Source: Gammaproteobacteria bacterium | Lineage (GTDB): Bacteria > Pseudomonadota > Gammaproteobacteria > Burkholderiales > Burkholderiaceae_C | Length of the DNA: 58,542 bases | Assembly (NCBI GenBank): GCA_018820395.1 | Contig: JAHJOG010000069.1 | Coordinates: forward strand, 1 to 58,542 | Reading direction: 5' to 3' | Shown: one piece after another, positions 52,105-58,542 of the stretch | Numbering within the stretch: position 1 is the stretch's first letter | Layout of the letters: every line of letters starts with the position of its first letter | The notes under the pieces: generated by a model | Database searches by the model: none | What the model saw: only the letters and a program-made list of their open reading frames with translations | What the model was told of the DNA's origin: nothing | Position numbers and translations under genes: made by a program

Positions 52105-52169
52105 CGACCTGAAGATAGCCGAAACCGCCGGGCGGGCCGGCCCGGAGGGTCAAAGCGCGGGAGCCGGCG

Positions 52170-53543
52170 TCAGGCCGGCGCGAATCGAACGCTCACGCGC
52201 AGCCCGCCGGTCGGCGAAGCGGGCGCCAGGCTCAGTTCGGCGCCCAGCAGCTGCGCGTAGCGCGTGACGATGGCCAGCCCCAGTCCAGCACCCTGACCCA
52301 GCTGCCGTCCGGCGGGGCCCTGGGCCCAGCGCTGCAGCCAATCGCCCAGTTCGGCGGCCGGAATGCCCGGCCCGTCGTCCACCACGCTCAGCGTGCTGCC
52401 GGCCATATCGACGGTGACGGTGCGCCCGCCGTAGCGCAGCGCGTTGTCGATCAGGTTGTCGAGGATGCCTTCGATGAGTGCGCCGTCGCCCCGCACCGAG
52501 ACGGGCTGGTCAAGCCCGCTCGCGCCCAGATCGACGCCCTTGGCGTCGGCGCTCGCGAGGTGGCGCAGCACGGCCTGCTGCGCGATTTCGTCGAGCCGCA
52601 ACAGCTCGCACCGGAGGCCCGCACGGCTCTCGTCGGCCAGCGCCAGCCCGAGCAACTGATCGACCAGATGGCTCGCGCGGGTCTGGCTCGCGGCGATGCG
52701 TTCGAGCTGTTCGCGCCACACCGCGGGCTCCCGGTGCGTGAGGCCGTAGTCGGCCAGGGCGCGAATGCCGGCCAGCGGCGTGCGCAGCTCGTGCGCGACA
52801 TTGCCGGCGAATTCGCGTTGCGCGCTCACGCTGTCTTCGAGCCGCTTCAGGAGAGAGTTCATGGCGTCGCCCAACGCTTCGAGTTCGCGCGAGCTGCGGG
52901 CGACCTCGACCGGTGCCAGGTCGTTCACGTCGCGCCGGTCGAGCGCCTGCTGCATGCCGGCGAGCGGTTCGAGCTCGCGGCGGATGCCGCTCCACAGCCA
53001 GGCCGCGAGAATCGCCAGCAGCACCAGTTGCGGCGCGAACGAATACGCCAGCAGCCGCTCGAGCATGGCGCTGCGGGCGTGCGTGGTCTGCGCGATCACC
53101 ACGCGGAAGGCGTTTGGGGCCGCGTGGTTCAGCACCAGGGCCCGCAGACGCTGACCGCGGTAGGCGATCTCGGAGAACCGGTAGGGTTGCCCGTCCTCCG
53201 GGGCCGGCACGTCGAGCCCGGCGTTGCCCGCGAGCAGGCTCCCGTCGGGCCGCAGCACGGCAAAGTACACGCTCTCCTGGCGATCGAAAAGCACGTTGCG
53301 CACTTCGCGCGGCGACAGCAGCAGCTCGACGCCACGCTCCCCCGCTTCCACGTTGGCCGACACCGAATACGCGTCGTCGATCATGGCCCGATCGAAAGCC
53401 TCGGCGGTGAAATGGATGGCGATCACCAGGGCCACCGCCGCGCCGACGAGCCAGGTGAGACCGAGCGGCAACAGCACGCGCCGCAGCACGCGGCCGGTCA
53501 AGGTCGGCGAGGTGCCACGCGGGGACCGGCCGGCCTCCTTCAC
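52170..53543 (-). CDS. tctE: Sensor histidine kinase, TctE-like
   Basis: The 457-residue protein has two membrane helices (residues about 22-45 and 165-185) with a periplasmic loop, a HAMP-like linker, and the kinase core. The H-box is REFAGNVAHELRTPLAGIRAL, the N-box LIDNALRYGG, the G1 box VVDDGPGIP and the G2 region GQGAGLGLAIV. The overall type matches TctE/QseC sensors. It overlaps the response-regulator gene by four bases (ATGA). Proximity to tctAB suggests it senses tricarboxylates or related acids, possibly through a Bug protein. Confidence 0.88.
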   Translation of the reverse strand: MKEAGRSPRGTSPTLTGRVLRRVLLPLGLTWLVGAAVALVIAIHFTAEAFDRAMIDDAYSVSANVEAGERGVELLLSPREVRNVLFDRQESVYFAVLRPDGSLLAGNAGLDVPAPEDGQPYRFSEIAYRGQRLRALVLNHAAPNAFRVVIAQTTHARSAMLERLLAYSFAPQLVLLAILAAWLWSGIRRELEPLAGMQQALDRRDVNDLAPVEVARSSRELEALGDAMNSLLKRLEDSVSAQREFAGNVAHELRTPLAGIRALADYGLTHREPAVWREQLERIAASQTRASHLVDQLLGLALADESRAGLRCELLRLDEIAQQAVLRHLASADAKGVDLGASGLDQPVSVRGDGALIEGILDNLIDNALRYGGRTVTVDMAGSTLSVVDDGPGIPAAELGDWLQRWAQGPAGRQLGQGAGLGLAIVTRYAQLLGAELSLAPASPTGGLRVSVRFAPA

Positions 53544-54229
53544 CCCTCGGGTTCCAGCAGGTAGCCGATGCCGCGCAACGTGCGGATGCCGGCGCCGCTG
53601 CCGACGATCTTCTTGCGCAGGCGCGAGATGAAGGCTTCGAGCGCGTTGTCGCCCAGCGATTCATTGAAGCTCGACAGCTTGTCGGACAGCTCGCGCTTGT
53701 TCACGGTGCGCCCCGGTGGGCTCATCAGCTCGCACAGCACCTCGAACTCGCGCGCCGGCAGCTCGAGCGGCGTGCCGGCGATCGAGAAGCGCCGCGCGCG
53801 CCGGTCGAGCCGGAGCTGGCCCAGCGTGACGAGCGTGTCGGTGCCTTGCGCGCGGCGCACCAGCGCACGCAGGCGGGCCTCGACTTCGGCCAGGTCGAAG
53901 GGCTTGCCCAGGTAGTCGTCGGCGCCGGCATCGAGGCCGGCGATCCGCTCGTCGGTGCGGTTGCGCGCCGTGAGGATCAGCACCGGCGTGCGGTCGCCCC
54001 GCGCGCGCGCCTGCCGCAGCGCGGTCAGGCCGCTGCCCATGCCGCTGGTGGCGCTGGCCGTGGCGGGCAGGTTGAGGTCGAGCAGCACGGCGTCGAAACC
54101 CTGCACACGCCAGAGGTGATCGGCGCCCTCGACGCTGTCGGCCGCGTCGACGTGATTGCCGGCCTCGACCAGGCTTCGCATCATGACGTCGCGCAGCACG
54201 GCGTCGTCTTCGACCAGGAGGATTCGCAT
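53540..54229 (-). CDS. tctD: Response regulator, OmpR/TctD type
   Basis: The 229-residue protein has a receiver domain (MRILLVEDDAVLRDV, AVLLDLNLP with the phospho-Asp, LILTAR, KPFD) and a C-terminal winged helix (LPAREFEVLCELM, NALEAFISRLRKKI, IRTLRGIGYLL). After LDLNLP the receiver has an extra Ala/Thr/Ser/Gly stretch before GLTALRQAR. Many relatives have only two or three residues there. It likely activates tctBA and perhaps the Bug genes. A terminator separates it from the upstream tctA. Confidence 0.92.
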   Translation of the reverse strand: MRILLVEDDAVLRDVMMRSLVEAGNHVDAADSVEGADHLWRVQGFDAVLLDLNLPATASATSGMGSGLTALRQARARGDRTPVLILTARNRTDERIAGLDAGADDYLGKPFDLAEVEARLRALVRRAQGTDTLVTLGQLRLDRRARRFSIAGTPLELPAREFEVLCELMSPPGRTVNKRELSDKLSSFNESLGDNALEAFISRLRKKIVGSGAGIRTLRGIGYLLEPEG

Positions 54230-54265
54230 GCGGGGATCCGGAAACAGATGGAGCGTTTCTACCTC

Positions 54266-54292
54266 AAAAGAAAGGCCGCCTCGCGGGCGGCC
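54266..54292 (-). terminator. Rho-independent terminator after tctA
   Basis: GGCCGCC (54274-54280) and GGCGGCC (54286-54292) form a 7-bp stem with a 5-base loop. On the minus strand it is followed by TTTCTTTT. It lies 24 bases after the tctA stop and separates tctBA from the tctD-tctE transcript. Confidence 0.8.
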
Positions 54293-54315
54293 GTTTCAGT
54301 CACGCAGAAGCGCCG

Positions 54316-55827
54316 TCACTCTTCGACGAAGGCTTCCTCGCGTTTGGCCTTGATCGAGGGCAGCAGCACGATGCCCAGCAGCACCAGCGCCGCGACCAGC
54401 AGGCTGGCCGAGAGCGGGCGCGTGACCAGCACGCTCCAGCTGCCGCGCGACAACAGCAGCGCGCGGCGCAGGTTCTCTTCCATCATCGGCCCGAGGATGA
54501 AGCCGAGCAAGAGCGGTGCGGGCTCGGTGCGCAGCTTGAGGAAGGAGTAGCCGACGAAGCCGAAGATCGCGACCATCCACACGTCGAAGGTGTTGTTGTT
54601 GGTGGAGTACACGCCGATGGCGCAGAACAGCACGATGGCCGGGAACAGGAACTTGTAGGGCACCGTCAGCAGCTTGATCCACATGCCGATCAAGGGCAGG
54701 TTCAGGATGATCAGCATCGCGTTGCCGATCCACATCGAGGCGATCAGGCCCCAGAACAGCTCGGGGTTGCTGGTCATCACCTGCGGGCCGGGCTGGATGT
54801 TGTGGATGGTCATCGCGCCCACCATCAGCGCCATCACCGCGTTGGGCGGAATGCCCAGCGTGAGCAGCGGAATGAAGGAGGTCTGCGCGCCGGCGTTGTT
54901 GGCCGACTCGGGGCTCGCCACGCCGCGGATGTTGCCGCGGCCGAAGGGCACTTCGCCCGGGCGCATCTTGATCTTCTTTTCGAGCGCGTAGGCCGCGAAC
55001 GAAGCCAGCAACGCACCGCCGCCGGGAAGGATGCCCAGTGCCGAACCGAGCGCCGTGCCGCGCGCCACGGCGGGCGCCATGTTCTTGAAGTCTTCCAGGG
55101 TCGGCCACAGGCCCTTCACCTCGGAGGTGAACACTTCGCGCTCTTCGTCCGGCTGCGAGAGGTTGCCGATGATTTCTCCGTAGCCGAAGACGCCCATCGC
55201 GATCACCACGAAGCCGATGCCGTCGGTGAGTTCGGGAATGTCGAAGCTGAAGCGTGCCACGCCTGAATTGACGTCGGTGCCGACGATGCCGAGCAGGAGC
55301 CCGAGCACGATCATCGCAATCGCCTTGAGGAGCGAACCCGAAGCCAGCACCACGGCACCGATCAGGCCGAGCACCATCAGCGAGAAGTACTCGGCCGGCC
55401 CGAACTTGAAGGCCAGCTCGGTCAGCGGCGGCGCGAAGGCCGCCAGGATCAGCGTGCCGACGCAGCCCGCGAAGAACGAGCCCAGCCCCGCCGCAGCGAG
55501 CGCCGGGCCGGCCCTCCCCTGTCGGGCCATCTGGTAGCCGTCGATGCAGGTCACCACCGAGGACGATTCGCCCGGCAGGTTGACCAGAATGGCGGTGGTC
55601 GAGCCGCCGTACTGCGCGCCGTAGTAGATGCCCGCGAGCATGATGAGCGCCGACACGGGCGGCAGCGCATAGGTGGCAGGCAGCAGCATCGCGATGGTCG
55701 CGACCGGGCCGATGCCCGGCAGCACGCCGATGAGCGTGCCCAGGATGCAGCCGACCAGGCAGTACAGCAGGTTGGTCAGCGTGAAGGCAACGCCGAAGCC
55801 GGTGGCGAGGTTGTGAAACAGTTCCAT
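54316..55827 (-). CDS. tctA: Tripartite tricarboxylate transporter large permease
   Basis: The 503-residue protein has about 11-12 hydrophobic segments and the TctA motifs GTLIGVLPGIGPVATIAMLLP, GIYYGAQYGGSTTAILVNLPGESSSVVTCIDGYQMA and ILPGGGALLASF. It is the main membrane subunit that works with TctB and a TctC/Bug protein to import citrate-like acids with Na+ or H+. It follows tctB by 13 bases. No tctC is adjacent, so its binding protein must be one of the Bug proteins elsewhere. The C-terminus ends charged (KREEAFVEE). Confidence 0.96.
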   Translation of the reverse strand: MELFHNLATGFGVAFTLTNLLYCLVGCILGTLIGVLPGIGPVATIAMLLPATYALPPVSALIMLAGIYYGAQYGGSTTAILVNLPGESSSVVTCIDGYQMARQGRAGPALAAAGLGSFFAGCVGTLILAAFAPPLTELAFKFGPAEYFSLMVLGLIGAVVLASGSLLKAIAMIVLGLLLGIVGTDVNSGVARFSFDIPELTDGIGFVVIAMGVFGYGEIIGNLSQPDEEREVFTSEVKGLWPTLEDFKNMAPAVARGTALGSALGILPGGGALLASFAAYALEKKIKMRPGEVPFGRGNIRGVASPESANNAGAQTSFIPLLTLGIPPNAVMALMVGAMTIHNIQPGPQVMTSNPELFWGLIASMWIGNAMLIILNLPLIGMWIKLLTVPYKFLFPAIVLFCAIGVYSTNNNTFDVWMVAIFGFVGYSFLKLRTEPAPLLLGFILGPMMEENLRRALLLSRGSWSVLVTRPLSASLLVAALVLLGIVLLPSIKAKREEAFVEE

Positions 55828-55840
55828 GTCTTGCTCCCGG

Positions 55841-56329
55841 TCAGCCCGAAACGAAGGTGGGCCACACCTGGATCTGCAGCTTGAGCGCCCAGATGAAGGC
55901 GATGTAGCTGCCGACGGCCAGGACGGTCGCCAGGATCAGCACGTCGCGCAGCTTGAAGTGCGCGCCGGCCATGCTGGAGATGATCGTCAGCGCGTAGATG
56001 GCGAGGATCAGGCCCATCGCCGGCACGCCGATGCTCGGCAGCCCGCCGAGCAGCACGCCGAAGGCCAGGTTGGCGCCCAGCACGAAGGCCAGCGGCTTCC
56101 AGGCCCACTTGCCGATCGGGTCGCCGTCGGCCGTTTCGACCACCAGCGCCTGGAACATGATCGCGGCGCCCAGCGTCGCCAGCAGGATGCCCAGCATGAG
56201 CGGGAAATAGCCCGGCCCCATGCGGGCGCCGGAACCGACCGTGTAGGTGGTCGATCCGACGGCAAATGCGCCGCCGACCACCGCGAACATGACTCCTGAG
56301 AAGAAGTCCGCCTGACTCTTGATACGCAT
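55841..56329 (-). CDS. tctB: Tripartite tricarboxylate transporter small permease
   Basis: The 162-residue protein has four predicted helices. DFFSGVMFAVVGGAFAVGS, GPGYFPLMLGILLATLG and the weakly conserved second half match TctB. It is the first gene of tctBA. Its ATG at 56329 is preceded by GAGGG, which is buried in a perfect inverted repeat (56336-56362). The usual upstream tctC is missing; the neighbour there is fdhD. Confidence 0.93.
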   Translation of the reverse strand: MRIKSQADFFSGVMFAVVGGAFAVGSTTYTVGSGARMGPGYFPLMLGILLATLGAAIMFQALVVETADGDPIGKWAWKPLAFVLGANLAFGVLLGGLPSIGVPAMGLILAIYALTIISSMAGAHFKLRDVLILATVLAVGSYIAFIWALKLQIQVWPTFVSG

Positions 56330-56335
56330 TGTCTC

Positions 56336-56362
56336 GACCCTCGTTGAAGTGCTCCGAGGGTC
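56336..56362 (-). promoter_or_regulatory. Stem-loop covering the tctB ribosome-binding site
   Basis: GACCCTCG (56336-56343) and CGAGGGTC (56355-56362) are perfect inverted repeats with an 11-base spacer, six bases before the tctB ATG. In the mRNA the Shine-Dalgarno GAGGG would be paired, eight bases ahead of the start codon. It could be a translational switch for tctBA, or alternatively a DNA site for TctD. Confidence 0.55.
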
Positions 56363-56420
56363 GTCGCTGGCGCCTGACCAATAGCTGACTTGGCCGGTAC
56401 GGACTTCTACGTAATCGGCG

Positions 56421-57308
56421 TCAGCGCTGCGCCAGCTCGGGTTGCAGGGTCAGGCGGTGAGCGCCCGCATAGCAGAAGAAGTGGCGGTTAGTGGCGCGCC
56501 CGATGGCGCACAGGCCGACGCGGGTCGCCACCTCGTGTCCCATCTGCGTCATGCCGCTGCGCGACACCACGATGGCCACGCCCATCTGGGCCGACTTGAT
56601 GATCATCTCGCTCGTCAGGCGGCCGGTGGTGTAGAACACGCGGCCGCCGTACAGGCGCCCGGCGGGCTGCATGGCGATCCAGCCCGCGATGGTGTCGATG
56701 GCGTTGTGGCGGCCGACGTCTTCGACGAAGCATTGCATGTGCACGGGCTGGGCATCGACGGCATCCGCGTCATCGCCCCGCCCTGACGGGCCGAGCGTGA
56801 AGAGCGCGCAGCCATGCACCGAGCCAGCCGACTTGTAGGTACTTTCCTGGAGGCGGATCGCATCCACCAGCGCATAGAGCTGCGCCTGCGTGATGCGCGT
56901 GTCGGGCAACTCCAGTGCCTCGATGCCGGCCATCAACGCGCCGAACACGCTGCCCTGCCCGCAGCCGGTGGTGACCACACGACGGGCTGTGCGCTCTTCG
57001 ATGCGGTCGATGCCGGCATGGGTCTTGACCGCCGCGGCACCGACGTCCCAGTCGACGGTGACGGACTCGACGTCGGCCGCCGATTCGATCAGTCGCTGGT
57101 TGAGCAGGTAGCCGAGCACCAGCAGTTCGGGCTGCGCGCCGAGCGTCATCAGCGTGACGAGTTCGCGGCGGTCGACGTAGACCGTGAGGTCGCGTTCGGC
57201 CGGGATCGACACGCGCCGGCTGGCGCCGAACTCGTCGACCACCTCGACCTCGCGGGTCAGGGCGGCCTGGGCGGTGGTCAGCCTGGGCAGCGGCGTTTCA
57301 CCCGTCAC
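56421..57308 (-). CDS. fdhD: Formate dehydrogenase accessory sulfurtransferase
   Basis: Starting at GTG 57308 (overlapping the preceding stop as GTGA), the protein has 295 residues. IPAERDLTVYVDRRELVTLMTLGAQPELLVLGYL, VVTTGCGQGSVFG (Cys116), DVGRHNAIDTIAG and RGLTSEMIIKSAQMG-like residues (GRLTSEMIIKSAQ) are FdhD motifs. FdhD passes sulfur from a cysteine desulfurase to the Mo-bisMGD cofactor of formate dehydrogenase. The E. coli loop has two Cys; only one is seen here. It lies downstream of the cytochrome subunit and a small secreted protein. Confidence 0.93.
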   Translation of the reverse strand: MTGETPLPRLTTAQAALTREVEVVDEFGASRRVSIPAERDLTVYVDRRELVTLMTLGAQPELLVLGYLLNQRLIESAADVESVTVDWDVGAAAVKTHAGIDRIEERTARRVVTTGCGQGSVFGALMAGIEALELPDTRITQAQLYALVDAIRLQESTYKSAGSVHGCALFTLGPSGRGDDADAVDAQPVHMQCFVEDVGRHNAIDTIAGWIAMQPAGRLYGGRVFYTTGRLTSEMIIKSAQMGVAIVVSRSGMTQMGHEVATRVGLCAIGRATNRHFFCYAGAHRLTLQPELAQR

Positions 57309-57721
57309 TGCTTGGGTGCAGCGGGCGCCGTTTCGGCGGCGGGCTTGTTCTCGCTGGGTGGCGAAGTCGCGGTGGCGGCCGGCGAATGCGCACCCGAAGC
57401 CTCGATCGGCTTCTGCTCGGTGGGTGCCGCGACAGCCGCGTACGGCCCCGGGTCGCTGCAGGGCGGAGTCGCAGTCGGCGTCGTCGGCGTCTTGCCTTCC
57501 TGCGTGGCCTTCGCGCGATACGCCGCGGCCGCGCGGTCCTGCGACTGACACAGCTGGTAGGTCGCGACCTTGTCGCTCCACGCCGCCTTGGCGGCGGTCT
57601 CGGCAGCCTTGGCCTTGGCTTCGGGAGTCGGTGCCGGCACGGGCAGCTTGGCGAAGGCGGCCGATGCCGCGCACAGGCTGCAGCTCAATGCCAGTGCGGA
57701 GAGGATCGTCGTGTGCTTCAT
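57305..57721 (-). CDS. Small secreted Ala/Pro-rich protein between fdh genes
   Basis: The 138-residue protein has a signal peptide MKHTTILSALALSCSLCAASAAFA with a Cys-containing hydrophobic core and cleavage near AFA-K (about residue 24). The mature part is Lys/Ala-rich then Pro/Thr/Ala/Glu-rich, with Cys in QLCQSQDRAAAAYRAK and in PPCSDPGP. A lipoprotein box is not clear. It is coupled to both neighbours (ATGA and GTGA overlaps), so it is part of the formate dehydrogenase operon. No family was recognised and its function is unknown. Confidence 0.75.
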   Translation of the reverse strand: MKHTTILSALALSCSLCAASAAFAKLPVPAPTPEAKAKAAETAAKAAWSDKVATYQLCQSQDRAAAAYRAKATQEGKTPTTPTATPPCSDPGPYAAVAAPTEQKPIEASGAHSPAATATSPPSENKPAAETAPAAPKQ

Positions 57722-58542
57722 GTCGGGTTTCCTTCGACGCGCGTCGCGTGGATGTGCGGGCCCCGGCGGGCCTCGGCGCTGCGCTCGGCCGGGATCTTGC
57801 CGGCCACGATGTCGTCGTACCAGAGCGGGTGGTGTTCGCGCGCCCAGGTCTCGTCGACGTAGCCTTCACGCATGGCCGAGTAGGCGCCCTTCATGCCCAG
57901 CGTGCCGATGTAGATGTGGCCCATGATCAGCGCCATCATGAACAGTGTGGCGACGGCATGGATCATGTGGGCGATCTGCATTTCGCCACGCGTGTACACG
58001 AAGCCGGGCAGCAGCTTGTCGAGGAACAGGCCCGAGCCGATGACGATCACGCCCAGGAACAAAACGCCGCCCCAGAACACCAGTTTCTCGCCCGCGTTGA
58101 AGCGGTGCGACGGCGGCTCGGCGCCGCCGAAGAGCCCGCCGGCCCGACGCAGCCAGTGCAGATCGCTGGACTGAGGCAGGTTGCTCTTGACGAAGGTGAA
58201 GATCATGAACAGCGTGGTGACGACGAACAGCGGCCCCACGAAGTTGTGCACCGTCTTCAGCGCATAGGTGAGCCAGCCGAAGAGCGTGAGGCCGAGCACC
58301 GGCAGCAGGAAGAACTTGCCGAAGGCCATCACGATGCCGGACACCGCCAGGACCACGAAGGCGATGGCGTTCGACCAGTGCGTTGCGCGCTCGAACGGGG
58401 TGAAGCGTTCGATCTTGCGGCCCGTTTCGGGCGAGTGGGTGCCGAGCGGACCGCGCGCGAAATAGTAGATCGCGAGCGCCAGCAAGGTCACGAAGAGCAG
58501 CGCCGCGCCGTATGGAATGATCCAGTCGTTGCGCACTTGCCG
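57718..58542 (-). CDS. Formate dehydrogenase cytochrome b556 (gamma) subunit, 5' end outside window
   Basis: At least 272 residues are seen. The frame is open to the right edge with a GTG at 58536, but relatives have a longer N-terminus, so the start is probably outside the window. The visible part has a leading helix, then RFTPFERATHWSNAIAFVVLAVSG, LKTVHNFVGPLFVVTTL and AHMIHAVATLFMMALIMGHIYIGTLG, whose His residues bind two haems b. The subunit passes electrons from the iron-sulfur subunit to quinone in the inner membrane. FdhD and a small secreted protein follow in the operon. Confidence 0.92.
   Translation of the reverse strand, partial: RQVRNDWIIPYGAALLFVTLLALAIYYFARGPLGTHSPETGRKIERFTPFERATHWSNAIAFVVLAVSGIVMAFGKFFLLPVLGLTLFGWLTYALKTVHNFVGPLFVVTTLFMIFTFVKSNLPQSSDLHWLRRAGGLFGGAEPPSHRFNAGEKLVFWGGVLFLGVIVIGSGLFLDKLLPGFVYTRGEMQIAHMIHAVATLFMMALIMGHIYIGTLGMKGAYSAMREGYVDETWAREHHPLWYDDIVAGKIPAERSAEARRGPHIHATRVEGNPT

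Overview
The window looks like a chromosomal segment of a high-GC betaproteobacterium of the Comamonadaceae, most like Variovorax or a close relative. This is inferred from the very high GC, the abundance of orphan Bug/TctC-type periplasmic binding proteins, the serS/tRNA-Ser and FKBP-ispH neighbourhoods and the TctDE/TctAB set. It has two halves: an accessory catabolic region (about 1-37830) and a mostly housekeeping region (about 37850-58542). No phage, transposon, IS element or CRISPR array was seen.

Left part of the catabolic half. The tail of an FAD aromatic monooxygenase is followed by a Bug protein (1-1485). Next come a NYN-LOTUS protein, a RidA protein, an alpha/beta hydrolase and a YihY membrane protein (1516-4592). 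A GntR regulator diverges from a sulfatase-Bug operon (4931-8311). A MarR regulator with a tandem palindromic operator leads a Rieske oxygenase-Bug-ferredoxin reductase operon (8469-12472). A MHYT-GGDEF-EAL signalling protein closes this part. These sets suggest uptake, desulfation and oxygenation of small, probably aromatic acids.

Central catabolic block (14797-37826). It holds a medium-chain reductase, a LysR/SDR pair, a cupin-Bug-RraA operon, a second LysR with an enoyl-CoA hydratase, an acyl-CoA dehydrogenase pair with a CaiB-type CoA transferase, two thiamine-diphosphate enzymes, a bicupin, an FAD-linked and an FMN-linked 2-hydroxyacid dehydrogenase, a porin, two closely related Bug proteins, a CoxG-like protein and a dienelactone-hydrolase-like protein. 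The most striking observation is an intergenic element of about 55-95 bp present in six places (15797, 17786, 27047, 30888, 35446, 36709). Its core is GCGACATC, seven bases, then the palindrome GTCGATG-N4-CATCGAC. It is flanked on one or both sides by well-spaced promoter-like hexamers. Five genes have their ATG 6-7 bases after the -10 hexamer and no Shine-Dalgarno sequence, which predicts leaderless mRNAs. The element links most of the block into one apparent regulon, probably for a 2-hydroxy or 2-oxo acid.

Housekeeping half. In order: a secreted-type PHB depolymerase-like esterase, a ribbon-helix-helix protein, CrcB, a PA2169-family protein, a PAP2 phosphatase, a PBP7-type endopeptidase, tRNA-Ser(CGA) with a terminator, serS, a PLP-dependent dehydratase, ispH with an FKBP isomerase, radC, a SnoaL-like protein, an Smr protein, a truncated haemoglobin, an FtsX-type permease, tctE-tctD, tctA-tctB (without a tctC), and finally fdhD, a small secreted protein and the cytochrome b subunit of a formate dehydrogenase, which runs off the right edge.
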